Positions 1 to 6,478 of a stretch of 11,293 nucleotides of DNA are shown one piece after another. The notes beneath the pieces are model-generated. The model saw nothing but the letters and a program-made list of their open reading frames with translations, was not told where the DNA came from and did not search any database. The stretch is taken from positions 1 to 11,293 of the forward strand of contig CAZVAO010000078.1 in the NCBI GenBank assembly GCA_964625175.1. The letters are read 5' to 3'. A program made the position numbers and the translations under genes. The DNA is from CAZVAO01 sp964625175 (lineage in GTDB: Bacteria > Bacillota > UBA994 > PWPR01). Numbering within the stretch: position 1 is the stretch's first letter; each line of letters starts with the position of its first letter.

Positions 1-8
1 AAGGCGCG

Positions 9-76
9 TGAAGTATGCCTGCGGCATGTGAAGCTGTGTGCTGCGCGACACAATGAAGTGGCCTATGCCATTGTGT
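9..76. repeat. Array of short hairpins joined by TGAAG
   Basis: Three TGAAG linkers (9-13, 29-33, 54-58) alternate with short inverted repeats. ATGCC/GGCAT (15-19/23-27) lies between the first two linkers. TGTG/CACA (35-38/49-52) lies between the second and third. TGGC/GCCA (59-62/67-70) follows the third. A longer alternative pairing, ACACAATG/CATTGTGT (48-55/69-76), is also perfect. The linker period is 20-25 bp and the hairpin sequences differ from one another, so linker and structure are kept rather than arm sequence. The array may continue left of the window. It looks like a dispersed intergenic element; function unknown. Confidence 0.6.
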
Positions 77-169
77 ATGTGCCTTGCCCTACAGCAAGAT
101 GCTTGCATCGCAAGCGCCCAAAAAAAATAGCGTAAAGAGCCTGGTTTTGCATTTCTATGCCACCTAGGC

Positions 170-206
170 TGTCATCCTGAGGAGCGGAGCGACGTGAGGA
201 TCTTGA
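170..206. repeat. Dispersed-repeat-like imperfect palindrome
   Basis: The arms ATCCTGA (174-180) and TGAGGAT (195-201) pair with one mismatch around a GC-rich centre containing GGAGCGGAGCGACG. From memory, very similar GTCATCCTGAG...AGGATCTT elements are scattered in intergenic DNA of many environmental bacteria; I could not search for this. It lies between the hairpin array and the 213-323 repeat module. No protein or RNA role can be assigned. Confidence 0.5.
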
Positions 207-212
207 GCAATA

Positions 213-323
213 AGCCAGCCCTGCACGCTGAAGCTACAGGGCCAGCACATTAAACAGCCGAAAAGCGGCTATTAAACTACGTTCCACATCGCTCTAAACT
301 GCGATTTATAATGACCTAGCCCC
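213..323. repeat. Composite repeat, copy 1 (two modules)
   Basis: Module 1 (213-242) matches 3623-3652 at 28 of 30 positions and contains the perfect inverted repeat GCCCTG/CAGGGC (218-223/237-242). Module 2 (245-275) matches 3424-3454 at 27 of 31 positions and contains the hairpin AGCCG/CGGCT (256-260/266-270) with an AAAAG loop. Similarity continues in GTTCCAC (281-287), CGCTCTAAACT (290-300) and TAGCCCC (317-323). In the second island the two modules lie in the opposite order and about 170 bp apart. Confidence 0.75.
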
Positions 324-353
324 TCTATATAAGAAATCAATAATCAGAAATCA

Positions 354-382
354 TTAGCAATTAGCCTTCGATGCAGTATAAT
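354..382 (+). promoter_or_regulatory. Predicted sigma-A promoter of the aminopeptidase operon
   Basis: TTAGCA (354-359, 4/6 to consensus) is followed after 17 bp by a perfect TATAAT (377-382). Transcription would start near 389, giving a leader of about 80 nt before the ATG at 470. The -35 overlaps the end of a run of AATCA units spaced 7 bp apart (335, 342, 349). Confidence 0.6.
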
Positions 383-436
383 ATGATAGAGTTAATAAAT
401 AGGGCTAACTAAGCAAAACACTCAATAAAATGGCTT

Positions 437-463
437 CCAATCACATAGATTGGTGCGAGGGGG
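437..463 (+). promoter_or_regulatory. Leader hairpin abutting the ribosome binding site
   Basis: CCAATC (437-442) and GATTGG (448-453) form a perfect 6-bp stem with a 5-nt loop. Three bases later comes the ribosome binding site GAGGGGG (457-463), six bases before the ATG at 470. The stem leaves the RBS free, so it may stabilise the mRNA or affect ribosome loading. A regulatory role is inference. Confidence 0.4.
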
Positions 464-469
464 ATAAGA

Positions 470-1693
470 ATGGATATTCATAAAGTGATAGCAGATTATG
501 CAAGATTAATCGTGGATTTTGGAGTAAAAGTACGTGCAGGCGACACTGTAGTGATCACAGCACCCGTTGAATGTCGAGAGCTTGCACGCCAGATTGCCCA
601 GCTCGCCTACCAACGAGCTGCCAAAGAGGTCGTTTTAGAGTACAATGATGATCAATATAAACGATTGCGCCTGATTAACACGAACACTGAGGTGCTTACC
701 GATATTCCTCAATGGAAAGTCGAATCAAAAGAATACTACGCGCGCCAAAAAGCAACGATGATTTTCATCAGCTATCCTGATCCAGAACTTTATCAGGGAA
801 TTGATCCTGTTAAAATTAACCATGTCAATCAGGCGTCACGCAAAGCACTTAAGAATTATTCCGATATGATTTATAGTGGAGACTGCGCCTGGCTATTGGT
901 CTCCTATCCCTCACCAGTCTGGGCGAAAAAAGTATTTCCCGATTTAGGTGCAGAGAAGGCTTTATCTGAGCTATGGAAAGCCGTCATGTATGCGGTTCGC
1001 TTAGATCAAGCAGATCCCGTTAAAGCATGGCAGGATCATCAAGCCAAGATTCAGCAGCGGGTGGCCTTCTTAAATAGCAAGCGCTTCAAAAAACTGATTT
1101 TTAGCAACCAATCTGGCACAAACTTAACAATTGGTTTGCCGCAGAGCCATCTGTGGGTCGGCGCATCCAGTACCACAAATGATGGATTAGAATACGTACC
1201 AAACATGCCTACTGAGGAAGTATTTACGGTTCCAGATAAATATGAAGTAAACGGAAATGTAAAAAGTTCGAAGCCACTCAGCTATGCGGGGCAATTAATC
1301 GAAGATTTCTCCTTTACATTTGCAGAGGGTCGATTAACGAACTACTCCGCTCGAGTTGGGCAAGAGGTTTTGGACAATATCTTCAAAATAGATGATGGAG
1401 CAAACTACCTAGGGGAGGTCGCACTGGTTTCAGAACAATCACCACTGGCAAAGCTCAACACACTATTCTATGATACGCTTTACGATGAAAATGCCAGTTG
1501 CCATTTGGCATTTGGTAAGGCCTATGCCGATTGCCTAGACGCCAAAAGCAGCTGTTTTGAGCAAGACCAAAAGCGGATTAATGATTCTTTGACCCATATC
1601 GACTTCATGGTGGGCACAGCAGACTTGAGTGTAGTGGGTGTTGATCAAGAGGGCATTGAAACCCCCATATTCATTAACGGCGACTGGTGCTAG
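470..1693 (+). CDS. ampS: Aminopeptidase, peptidase family M29 (AmpS/PepS type)
   Basis: A cytosolic metallo-aminopeptidase that removes N-terminal residues from peptides, likely with broad specificity. At 407 residues it has the usual family length. The N-terminal domain (about 1-200) starts with the typical opening in which an amphipathic helix leads to VRAGDTVVI. The C-terminal metal domain carries the family's expected ligands: E250 (in PTEEVF), E316 (LGEVAL), H345 and Y352 (CHLAFGKAY), and H376/D378 (HIDF). Family members use a dinuclear centre, usually Zn or Co. The start is fixed by GAGGGGG six bases upstream. It is first in a three-gene operon; the next gene starts 9 bp after its stop. 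The family assignment is firm; substrate preference cannot be read from the sequence. Confidence 0.93.
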   Translation: MDIHKVIADYARLIVDFGVKVRAGDTVVITAPVECRELARQIAQLAYQRAAKEVVLEYNDDQYKRLRLINTNTEVLTDIPQWKVESKEYYARQKATMIFISYPDPELYQGIDPVKINHVNQASRKALKNYSDMIYSGDCAWLLVSYPSPVWAKKVFPDLGAEKALSELWKAVMYAVRLDQADPVKAWQDHQAKIQQRVAFLNSKRFKKLIFSNQSGTNLTIGLPQSHLWVGASSTTNDGLEYVPNMPTEEVFTVPDKYEVNGNVKSSKPLSYAGQLIEDFSFTFAEGRLTNYSARVGQEVLDNIFKIDDGANYLGEVALVSEQSPLAKLNTLFYDTLYDENASCHLAFGKAYADCLDAKSSCFEQDQKRINDSLTHIDFMVGTADLSVVGVDQEGIETPIFINGDWC

Positions 1694-1702
1694 GGTCACA
1701 AA

Positions 1703-2101
1703 ATGACCAAGGATCTTGCACAAATCGTTGAAAAAATTGGCTATTGCAGTCTCGTTTGTCCATTGTGCTATGAACAGGAGACTTGCTCAGGTTGCAAAAC
1801 CGATTCACTGAATGAAGCCCGCGTGCAGTGTATCGTCCGGCAATGTGCAGGCAAGAAGGGAATTAATGGCTGCTGGGAATGTGATGATGGACCTTGTGAA
1901 AAGGGTGTTTTTAGTGGACCTCAGTCAATTCGACTTAAAGCATTTACGCGCTTTATGAAAGCAGCGCGTCCAGAGCTTTTCGTTGAATACGTGTTAAAGA
2001 ATTGCGAGCGGGGGATCGTTTTTGGCCCACAGAATCCGTACGACGCCTGTACAAGCGAAGCGGAAGTAATCAGACTATTAACTCAAGGTGCAAGGGAGTA
2101 A
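1703..2101 (+). CDS. Cys-rich DUF3795-like protein
   Basis: A soluble 132-residue protein with 12 cysteines: C15, C19, C22, C28, C31, C43, C48, C57, C60, C65, C101 and C116. The first ten are arranged as CxxxCxxC, CxxC, CxxxxC, CxxC and a further C, the pattern I associate with DUF3795, a family of unknown function. Such spacing suggests metal (zinc or Fe-S) binding, but no enzyme motif is visible. There is no signal peptide or membrane segment. It begins 9 bp after the aminopeptidase stop with only a weak AGGG-like site (1692-1695), so translation may be coupled to that gene. Its TAA shares a base with the first of two adjacent ATGs of the next gene. The call rests on Cys spacing recalled from the family. 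Confidence 0.7.
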   Translation: MTKDLAQIVEKIGYCSLVCPLCYEQETCSGCKTDSLNEARVQCIVRQCAGKKGINGCWECDDGPCEKGVFSGPQSIRLKAFTRFMKAARPELFVEYVLKNCERGIVFGPQNPYDACTSEAEVIRLLTQGARE

Positions 2102-2103
2102 TG

Positions 2104-3315
2104 ATGGAAAAACAGAATCGAATCCAGTTAGTGAAGAGCATTGTTCAGAAATTGAATGACGGCACCTATCAAGAGGCAGCCCAAGTTGCCCAAGCGATCG
2201 ATCATGTGATCATGAGTTTTTGGGAGTCTGGCAAATTGCTTAGCAATCTAGATCTGTACGAGCAGGACCTGGGAGAGTTTTGCGACTTTCATAGCGATCT
2301 AATCGAGAAATTAATAGGCGTGTTGCAAGCCGAGGTGAGCGGAAAAAATACGAATGCACTGCAGAATCATACAAATTTTAGAGATTGTTTAGGGAATATT
2401 GAGAGTGGCAAACCTGGGCATCAGATTTATTTGTTTAATGAGGTCTGTGATTACTACTTCATCGGAGATCTCCATTCGGATGATTCATCATTGAAGCGAT
2501 CATTAGCCGTTATTAATTTTTATCAGCGGGTGTTTAATGGGGAGAAATTCAGAGTAATCTTCACAGGGGATTACGTTGATCGAGGACACGTTCATCTCAA
2601 GATCCTAGAGCGGATTATGCTTCTGAAAATACTTTTCCCTGACTATGTCTATTTGTTGAGAGGGAATCACGACGGGGGGATTCTAAACGATGATCAGACC
2701 TTGACAACGCCCTATATGATCCCCGAGCGAGACACCCTTGATATGTATTTCCCAGCCTATCTGCAACTTCTGATGGCGCATAATCCAACCGTTGATGATC
2801 AGTTATTGGTATCCTATTTGCAGTTCTTTGATCATCTGCCCTACTTCTCTGTTCAGAAAATTGCTGATCGCATTGTTTTGGCCGTGCATGGCGGGATTCC
2901 TCGACCTAATCTGACTGAGGAAACGTATTTCGGCTACCTCGTAAATTTAGCAGAACTAACCAACCCGAATCTCATTGACGAAGGGGGCTTCAATATCCTA
3001 TCGCAAATCATGTGGAGTGACCCGCAGCGTGAGGAAGAAGATTTAAGGGTGGGAGCCAAACGTTTTAAATTTACCGAGGAGCATTTTGATGCCTTTTGTC
3101 ATCAGTTCGGTGTAGATCTGCTGATCAGGGGCCACCAAACCGCCCAGGCAGGCTTTCGTTATCAGTTCCATGATCGTCTCATTACGGTCTTTTCTAGTGG
3201 GGGTCAACATGTCAAGGGCGATAGGTTGGTCGCTGAAAATTGGGAATCAGCCTATCAAGATATTACCCCGCGCGCTCTCTGGATTGATAAGAAGGGTAAT
3301 CACAAGTTCCTCTAA
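2104..3315 (+). CDS. PPP-family Ser/Thr protein phosphatase (calcineurin-like metallophosphoesterase)
   Basis: A 403-residue predicted cytosolic phosphatase. The ordered PPP signatures are present: GDLH (121-124), GDYVDRG (155-161), RGNHD (187-191 region, H189), HGG (262-264), WSDP (304-307) and RGHQ (342-345). D122, H124, D156, N188, H262 and H344 are the expected ligands of a two-metal centre. GDLHS and GNHD replace the eukaryotic GDxHG and GNHE, as is common in bacterial members. An extra helical N-terminal region of about 115 residues precedes the phosphatase domain and may bind substrate or partner. Two ATGs lie in tandem (2101, 2104). The RBS GGGAG (2094-2098) is 5 nt from the second and 2 nt from the first, so 2104 is preferred. 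The target is unknown; another phosphoester substrate is possible. Confidence 0.88.
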   Translation: MEKQNRIQLVKSIVQKLNDGTYQEAAQVAQAIDHVIMSFWESGKLLSNLDLYEQDLGEFCDFHSDLIEKLIGVLQAEVSGKNTNALQNHTNFRDCLGNIESGKPGHQIYLFNEVCDYYFIGDLHSDDSSLKRSLAVINFYQRVFNGEKFRVIFTGDYVDRGHVHLKILERIMLLKILFPDYVYLLRGNHDGGILNDDQTLTTPYMIPERDTLDMYFPAYLQLLMAHNPTVDDQLLVSYLQFFDHLPYFSVQKIADRIVLAVHGGIPRPNLTEETYFGYLVNLAELTNPNLIDEGGFNILSQIMWSDPQREEEDLRVGAKRFKFTEEHFDAFCHQFGVDLLIRGHQTAQAGFRYQFHDRLITVFSSGGQHVKGDRLVAENWESAYQDITPRALWIDKKGNHKFL

Positions 3316-3334
3316 TTAACAAGAGCATATACCT

Positions 3335-3386
3335 AAAAATAAGGCCAAAGATTAATTTCTTCGGCCTTCTGTATTATATTTTTTTT
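3335..3386. terminator. Probable bidirectional intrinsic terminator
   Basis: AAGGCC (3341-3346) pairs with GGCCTT (3363-3368). One mismatch and a further AAGA/TCTT lengthen the stem around a short loop. On the right is a T run (3379-3386), read by the + operon ending at 3315. Immediately on the left is an A run (3335-3339), which reads as a T tract on the minus strand for the transporter operon ending at 3671. The two operons converge here. If so, the transporter mRNA carries the 3387-3670 repeat island as its 3' tail. Confidence 0.7.
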
Positions 3387-3423
3387 CGAAGGGGTAGGCT
3401 ACAATGTATTTCAAATCGAGCAA

Positions 3424-3499
3424 GCGCATTAAACAACCGCAAAGCGGCGATTAACCATGTTCCACTATTCCGCCACCGCTCCAAACTCCGCTTAGCCCC
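3424..3499. repeat. Composite repeat, copy 2, module 2
   Basis: Positions 3424-3454 match 245-275 at 27/31. The hairpin centre is here CCGC-AAA-GCGG (3437-3440/3444-3447), one base out of register from copy 1 but still paired. Similarity resumes at GTTCCAC (3459-3465) and CGCTCCAAACT (3477-3487), and ends at TAGCCCC (3493-3499). Copy 2 has about 10 extra bases between GTTCCAC and CGCTCC. Confidence 0.75.
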
Positions 3500-3566
3500 A
3501 TGATGTTCCAGGCAGGGTAAACAATACCGCTTCTTTCCCTTTGTGCACTTTGTGGTTAATAAGTTG

Positions 3567-3594
3567 GTCAGTGGTCGGGAGTCAGTAGTCAGGG
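3567..3594. repeat. 14-bp tandem duplication (GTCAGT units)
   Basis: Two adjacent 14-bp units starting GTCAGTGGTC and GTCAGTAGTC agree at 11/14 positions. Degenerate GTCAGTNGTC strings of this kind are often seen between genes in environmental bacteria (from memory, not searched). Confidence 0.55.
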
Positions 3595-3622
3595 TTATCA
3601 TTTTGCTTCGTTTTAGCTTATT

Positions 3623-3652
3623 AGCCAGCCCTGCAAACTGAAGCTACAGGGC
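3623..3652. repeat. Composite repeat, copy 2, module 1
   Basis: It is 28/30 identical to 213-242, with the same GCCCTG/CAGGGC inverted repeat (3628-3633/3647-3652). It lies 18 bp beyond the stop of the last transporter gene. The stem has no T run on either side, so it is better described as a repeat than as that operon's terminator, though it could protect the 3' end of the mRNA. Confidence 0.75.
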
Positions 3653-3670
3653 AAACCATCTCAATAAATA

Positions 3671-4672
3671 CTAGAGTGTTTCCTTATTGAGAACTTTTGT
3701 TCCAAAAGTGAAGAAGACTAAGGCGAATAGGAGGAGCACGCCAATATGCGGGAGGATCGTATTGAAATCGCCACCAGCGCGTATCAGTTCCATGGCATTG
3801 ACCACCCAGCGTTGCGGCACCAAGTAGGAAATATACTTGATTCCTTGTCCAAAAATATCAATAGGAATTAAGCTCCCAGATAAAAATGTTGTGAACAGAG
3901 CAATAACTGGTAATGCAACATTGTACTTCTCTTTTGAGATGATGAGACTAGTGAGGCCAATGGCCAGACCGATTGTGGTGATTAAGAACGCCGTTAACAG
4001 CAGTAACAGTGTAATGAGGGATACAGCAAGATCAACTTTGAGGACGATTGTTAAGAGAAAGAGGAACCAAACGATTTGTAGAGTCCCGGCAATGAACAAG
4101 GCAATCATATAGCCTGCGACGATTGTGACGGTGCTGATTGGTAAGCAAAAGAGGCGCATATAGGTGCGTTCTCTGCGGTCATCAAGCAAAATTAGCGAAC
4201 AATTTCCAACAAACATGATCATAAACAAGAGATACATCCCAATAGCCATGGTAGAGGCACGCGAGCTATCATGATTGGTGATGGAATAGACAGATCCGTT
4301 TTCATTAAAGTAAAGCAGCTGGTTTTTGAGGCTATTGACAGCATCACCACCACTCTTGGATACGATTTCATAAATATAGTCGCCATCTGAAGTGGCCTTG
4401 ATCCCCATAGCCAGCGTATCGTCAGCAATTCCTGCTGTTAGTTCTTCTGATGTTACAGGAACAAAATTATATTCTTCGAGGGGTAGAAACGCTTCATAAA
4501 CATCCGTAATGGTCGAGTCCAAAACAATACCCACTTCAAGAACCTCTGGCTGGGCACCCATAATCATGCCTAAAGTCGCTGCGATCAGCGGAAAGACTAG
4601 GAGGAATACAATAAGGGTCGTCTGTTTGCTTAATCTTTTGAGCACATTTAAAGCAATCACTAGGCTATTCAT
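3671..4672 (-). CDS. ABC-2 type exporter permease (LnrN-like)
   Basis: A 333-residue membrane subunit of an ABC exporter. One membrane helix (about 20-38) is followed by an extracytoplasmic domain of about 100 residues (41-140), then five helices (about 142-164, 184-208, 216-240, 252-272, 308-326). This is the common ABC-2 topology. The cytoplasmic loop after the second helix contains DDRRERTYMRLFCLPIS, the usual coupling-helix region followed by a 'P(I/V)S' turn. The start at 4672 is set by AAGGAG (4685-4680) with a 7-nt spacer. A longer upstream reading (to 4699) lacks an RBS. The gene overlaps the end of the preceding permease by 8 bp and its RBS lies inside that gene, implying translational coupling. 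It is last in the operon. Confidence 0.88.
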   Translation of the reverse strand: MNSLVIALNVLKRLSKQTTLIVFLLVFPLIAATLGMIMGAQPEVLEVGIVLDSTITDVYEAFLPLEEYNFVPVTSEELTAGIADDTLAMGIKATSDGDYIYEIVSKSGGDAVNSLKNQLLYFNENGSVYSITNHDSSRASTMAIGMYLLFMIMFVGNCSLILLDDRRERTYMRLFCLPISTVTIVAGYMIALFIAGTLQIVWFLFLLTIVLKVDLAVSLITLLLLLTAFLITTIGLAIGLTSLIISKEKYNVALPVIALFTTFLSGSLIPIDIFGQGIKYISYLVPQRWVVNAMELIRAGGDFNTILPHIGVLLLFALVFFTFGTKVLNKETL

Positions 4673-5447
4673 ACATATTCTCCTTATTAAACAAAGCAAT
4701 GGAGGAAATCAAAAAGATCGTGCCCAATAGTAAAATCATCAATAGGCTTGATTGAATACCTGTAAGTGGCTGCCCTTGGGAAACGCCGACAAAGGCTGAT
4801 TTAATCCATTTATTGATGGTAAAAAAGTCGCTTTTGCTAAAGATTAATTGACCGTTTGTCATATCACCATTCAAGAATGTCATCATAATGACAACGCCAC
4901 TCATAACACCACCCGCAAGATTGCCATTTTTAAACACGGTCGAAATAAAGAAGCCGAGACTGGCTGCTAGAAAAATACTCAAAACAGTGACAATACTAAG
5001 AGACCATATATCACTGGCCCATTGAATATCAAAGGCAATATTGCCAAGAACCATCACAAGTGTGGTTGCGGCTGCGATCTGTGCAATCAGACTGATTAAA
5101 AAGCCAAGGAATAGCTGGGCTTTGGAGATTGGTAGTGTCAGTGCCCGCATGAGTGTTTTCTGTTCCTTCTCTTTTATGAGTAGACTGGCGGCGATGACAC
5201 TGCTGATCATCAGGAATTGCCCAAGAACAATAATAGCGAGTGTATTGAAGGACATGCTGACATCAATCGGGTTAAGCTGGATTAGTTTAACAACAGAGTC
5301 ACTGATCAGCTCACCAGACGGGGCTTTAAAGATGCGACTAAAGAGCAGTAATTCTGCTAGGGGGAAGAGGACTAGCATCACCCAAAACACCGAATTGCGA
5401 TAGAGATTTTTGATGTTGTGACTGGCTATGGCTAAAATTGCATTCAT
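4665..5447 (-). CDS. Short ABC-2 type exporter permease (LnrM-like)
   Basis: A 260-residue membrane subunit, probably forming a heterodimer with the neighbouring permease. Helices lie at about 19-37, 66-90, 112-136, 148-170, 177-193 and 233-252. Between the first two helices there are only about 28 residues, whereas the partner has about 100, so this subunit lacks the extracytoplasmic domain. The intracellular IKEKEQKTLMRALTLPIS segment (91-108) is the likely ATPase coupling region and parallels the partner's DDRRERTYMRLFCLPIS. The gene starts 11 bp after the ATPase stop with a modest AGGA site at 5461-5458. The reading frame is intact, so the short form looks genuine rather than truncated. 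Confidence 0.85.
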   Translation of the reverse strand: MNAILAIASHNIKNLYRNSVFWVMLVLFPLAELLLFSRIFKAPSGELISDSVVKLIQLNPIDVSMSFNTLAIIVLGQFLMISSVIAASLLIKEKEQKTLMRALTLPISKAQLFLGFLISLIAQIAAATTLVMVLGNIAFDIQWASDIWSLSIVTVLSIFLAASLGFFISTVFKNGNLAGGVMSGVVIMMTFLNGDMTNGQLIFSKSDFFTINKWIKSAFVGVSQGQPLTGIQSSLLMILLLGTIFLISSIALFNKENMYE

Positions 5448-5458
5448 ATCATCACATC

Positions 5459-6388
5459 CTAGTCGCGCAGAGTTCGCCCAGTAAGGGACAAGAAAACATC
5501 TTCCAGCGTAATGGTTTCCAGTTCAATTTTCTGGAGCGGAATTTTATATTTAGCAAGAATTGTTAGGGCATCGAGCACCACATTTTCGCTATAGGCAGTT
5601 TGAACCTCTAATTTGCCGTTATTATAATAAGCATTGGTGACATCGTAGAGTTTCTTGATTTCATCTACCACTGCAAAGCTGATATCCTGTGCTTCAATCA
5701 CCAGCTTTTCCTGATGGGGTATTAGAGCTTTGATTTCGGTCGGGGTTCCGAGTGAGATGAGCCGACCATGATCAATGATGCCAATGCGTTGGCACAGACT
5801 CTCTACTTCTGACATGTAATGGCTCGTATAGATAATCGTGGTCCCCTGTTTATTGAGCGTACGGATGGATTCTAAAATATGAGCTCTAGACTGGGGGTCA
5901 ATACCTACCGTTGGTTCATCCATAATGATGATTTTGGGTTTGTTGACAATCGCACATGCGATATTGAGTCGCCGCTTCATTCCCCCTGAAAATTGGCTGA
6001 CCTTCGTGTGCTCATGTTCTGATAGCTCTGTAAATTGCAGTGCACTCGTCACATGATCCTGTAGCTTCTTTCCCTTCAAACCGCTAAGTCTGCCAAAGAA
6101 ATGAACATTTTGACGCGCCGTGATATGCTCATAGATTGCCAATTCTTGGGGTACGATGGACAGATATTTTCTGGTCTCGATACCGTGTTGCTGAACGTCA
6201 AGGCCGTTGATCGTGATGGTGCCCGCATTGGGTTTGAGTAAACCGATTAACATTTTATTAGTGGTACTTTTCCCCGCACCATTGGGCCCTAACAAGCCAA
6301 AAATTTCGCCTTCATTGATTGTTAAACTTAGGTTATCGACCGCTAGTGTATTGCCGTAACGTTTGATTATATTGTTTAATTTGATCAT
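5459..6388 (-). CDS. ABC transporter ATP-binding protein (LnrL-like)
   Basis: The 309-residue ATPase subunit that drives the two permeases encoded after it. It has Walker A GPNGAGKS (34-41), Q-loop Q81, signature FSGGMKRR (133-140), Walker B IIIMDEPT (153-160), D-loop region GIDPQ and switch H190. The signature reads SGGM rather than SGGQ, which is normal in drug/antibiotic exporters of the ABC-2 class. The tail ends in the typical LEDVFLSLTGR motif (295-305). Two ATGs are adjacent. GGAGG (6400-6396) is 7 nt from the second (6388) and 4 nt from the first (6391), so 6388 is preferred. A longer frame reaching 6442 would run through the promoter and is rejected. Confidence 0.93.
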   Translation of the reverse strand: MIKLNNIIKRYGNTLAVDNLSLTINEGEIFGLLGPNGAGKSTTNKMLIGLLKPNAGTITINGLDVQQHGIETRKYLSIVPQELAIYEHITARQNVHFFGRLSGLKGKKLQDHVTSALQFTELSEHEHTKVSQFSGGMKRRLNIACAIVNKPKIIIMDEPTVGIDPQSRAHILESIRTLNKQGTTIIYTSHYMSEVESLCQRIGIIDHGRLISLGTPTEIKALIPHQEKLVIEAQDISFAVVDEIKKLYDVTNAYYNNGKLEVQTAYSENVVLDALTILAKYKIPLQKIELETITLEDVFLSLTGRTLRD

Positions 6389-6412
6389 CATAACACCTCC
6401 AAGGTTACTTCT

Positions 6413-6418
6413 AGTATA
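6413..6418 (-). promoter_or_regulatory. Predicted transporter promoter (-10 only)
   Basis: TATACT (6418-6413) lies 13 bp upstream of the GGAGG of the ATPase gene. The hexamer at 17-bp spacing is TGGGCT (6441-6436), a poor -35. A good -10 without a -35 is typical of an activator-dependent promoter. The start would fall near 6406, leaving a leader of about 18 nt. Confidence 0.5.
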
Positions 6419-6462
6419 GATGCTAGCTGTGCCACAGCCCATGGCCTAAAGTCACGGAATAC

Positions 6463-6478
6463 CATGACAAATGTCATG
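6463..6478. promoter_or_regulatory. Candidate response-regulator operator
   Basis: A perfect palindrome, CATGACA-AA-TGTCATG: 7-bp arms with a 2-bp centre. Its centre (6470.5) is about 64 bp upstream of the predicted transporter start, a usual class-I activator position. A 10/14 match to its 14-bp core lies at 8408-8421 in the sensor kinase promoter. Assignment to the neighbouring NarL-type regulator is inference from position and symmetry. Confidence 0.6.

Larger units (their letters stand above)
3387..3670. other. Intergenic repeat island, no gene supported
   Basis: It holds module 2 (3424-3465), a matching stretch CGCTCCAAACT and TAGCCCC (3477-3499), a TTTGTGCACTTTGTGGTTAA stretch (about 3540-3559) resembling the common 'accacaaagtgcacaaagg' environmental repeats, a 14-bp direct duplication starting GTCAGT (3567-3580 and 3581-3594, 11/14 identical), and module 1 (3623-3652). 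A 75-codon minus-strand reading frame crosses most of it but runs into the terminator and has no convincing RBS. Confidence 0.6.

Noticed and set aside
1..135. Open frame from the window edge to TAA at 133-135 (44 codons, + strand)
   Set aside because: It is explained by the hairpin array and GC-rich palindromes. Its peptide is rich in Cys, Arg and His with no recognisable motif. It could still be the end of a gene outside the window.
2002..2103. Longer start for the PPP phosphatase
   Set aside because: It would overlap the DUF3795-like gene by 100 bp. The GGGAG at 2094-2098 points to the ATG at 2104 (or 2101).
3374..3601. 75-codon minus-strand frame in the second repeat island
   Set aside because: It lies within repeat modules, runs into the terminator and has no convincing RBS. 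It is kept only as a possible decayed coding element in the findings.
213..3652. CRISPR array or insertion sequence ends
   Set aside because: There are only two copies of each module, with no regular spacing, no terminal inverted repeats bounding the segment, no target duplication and no transposase or Cas gene.
6389..6442. Longer N-terminus of the ABC ATPase
   Set aside because: The extension covers the predicted -10 and the GGAGG site and has no family similarity; the normal ATPase start is MIKL at 6388.
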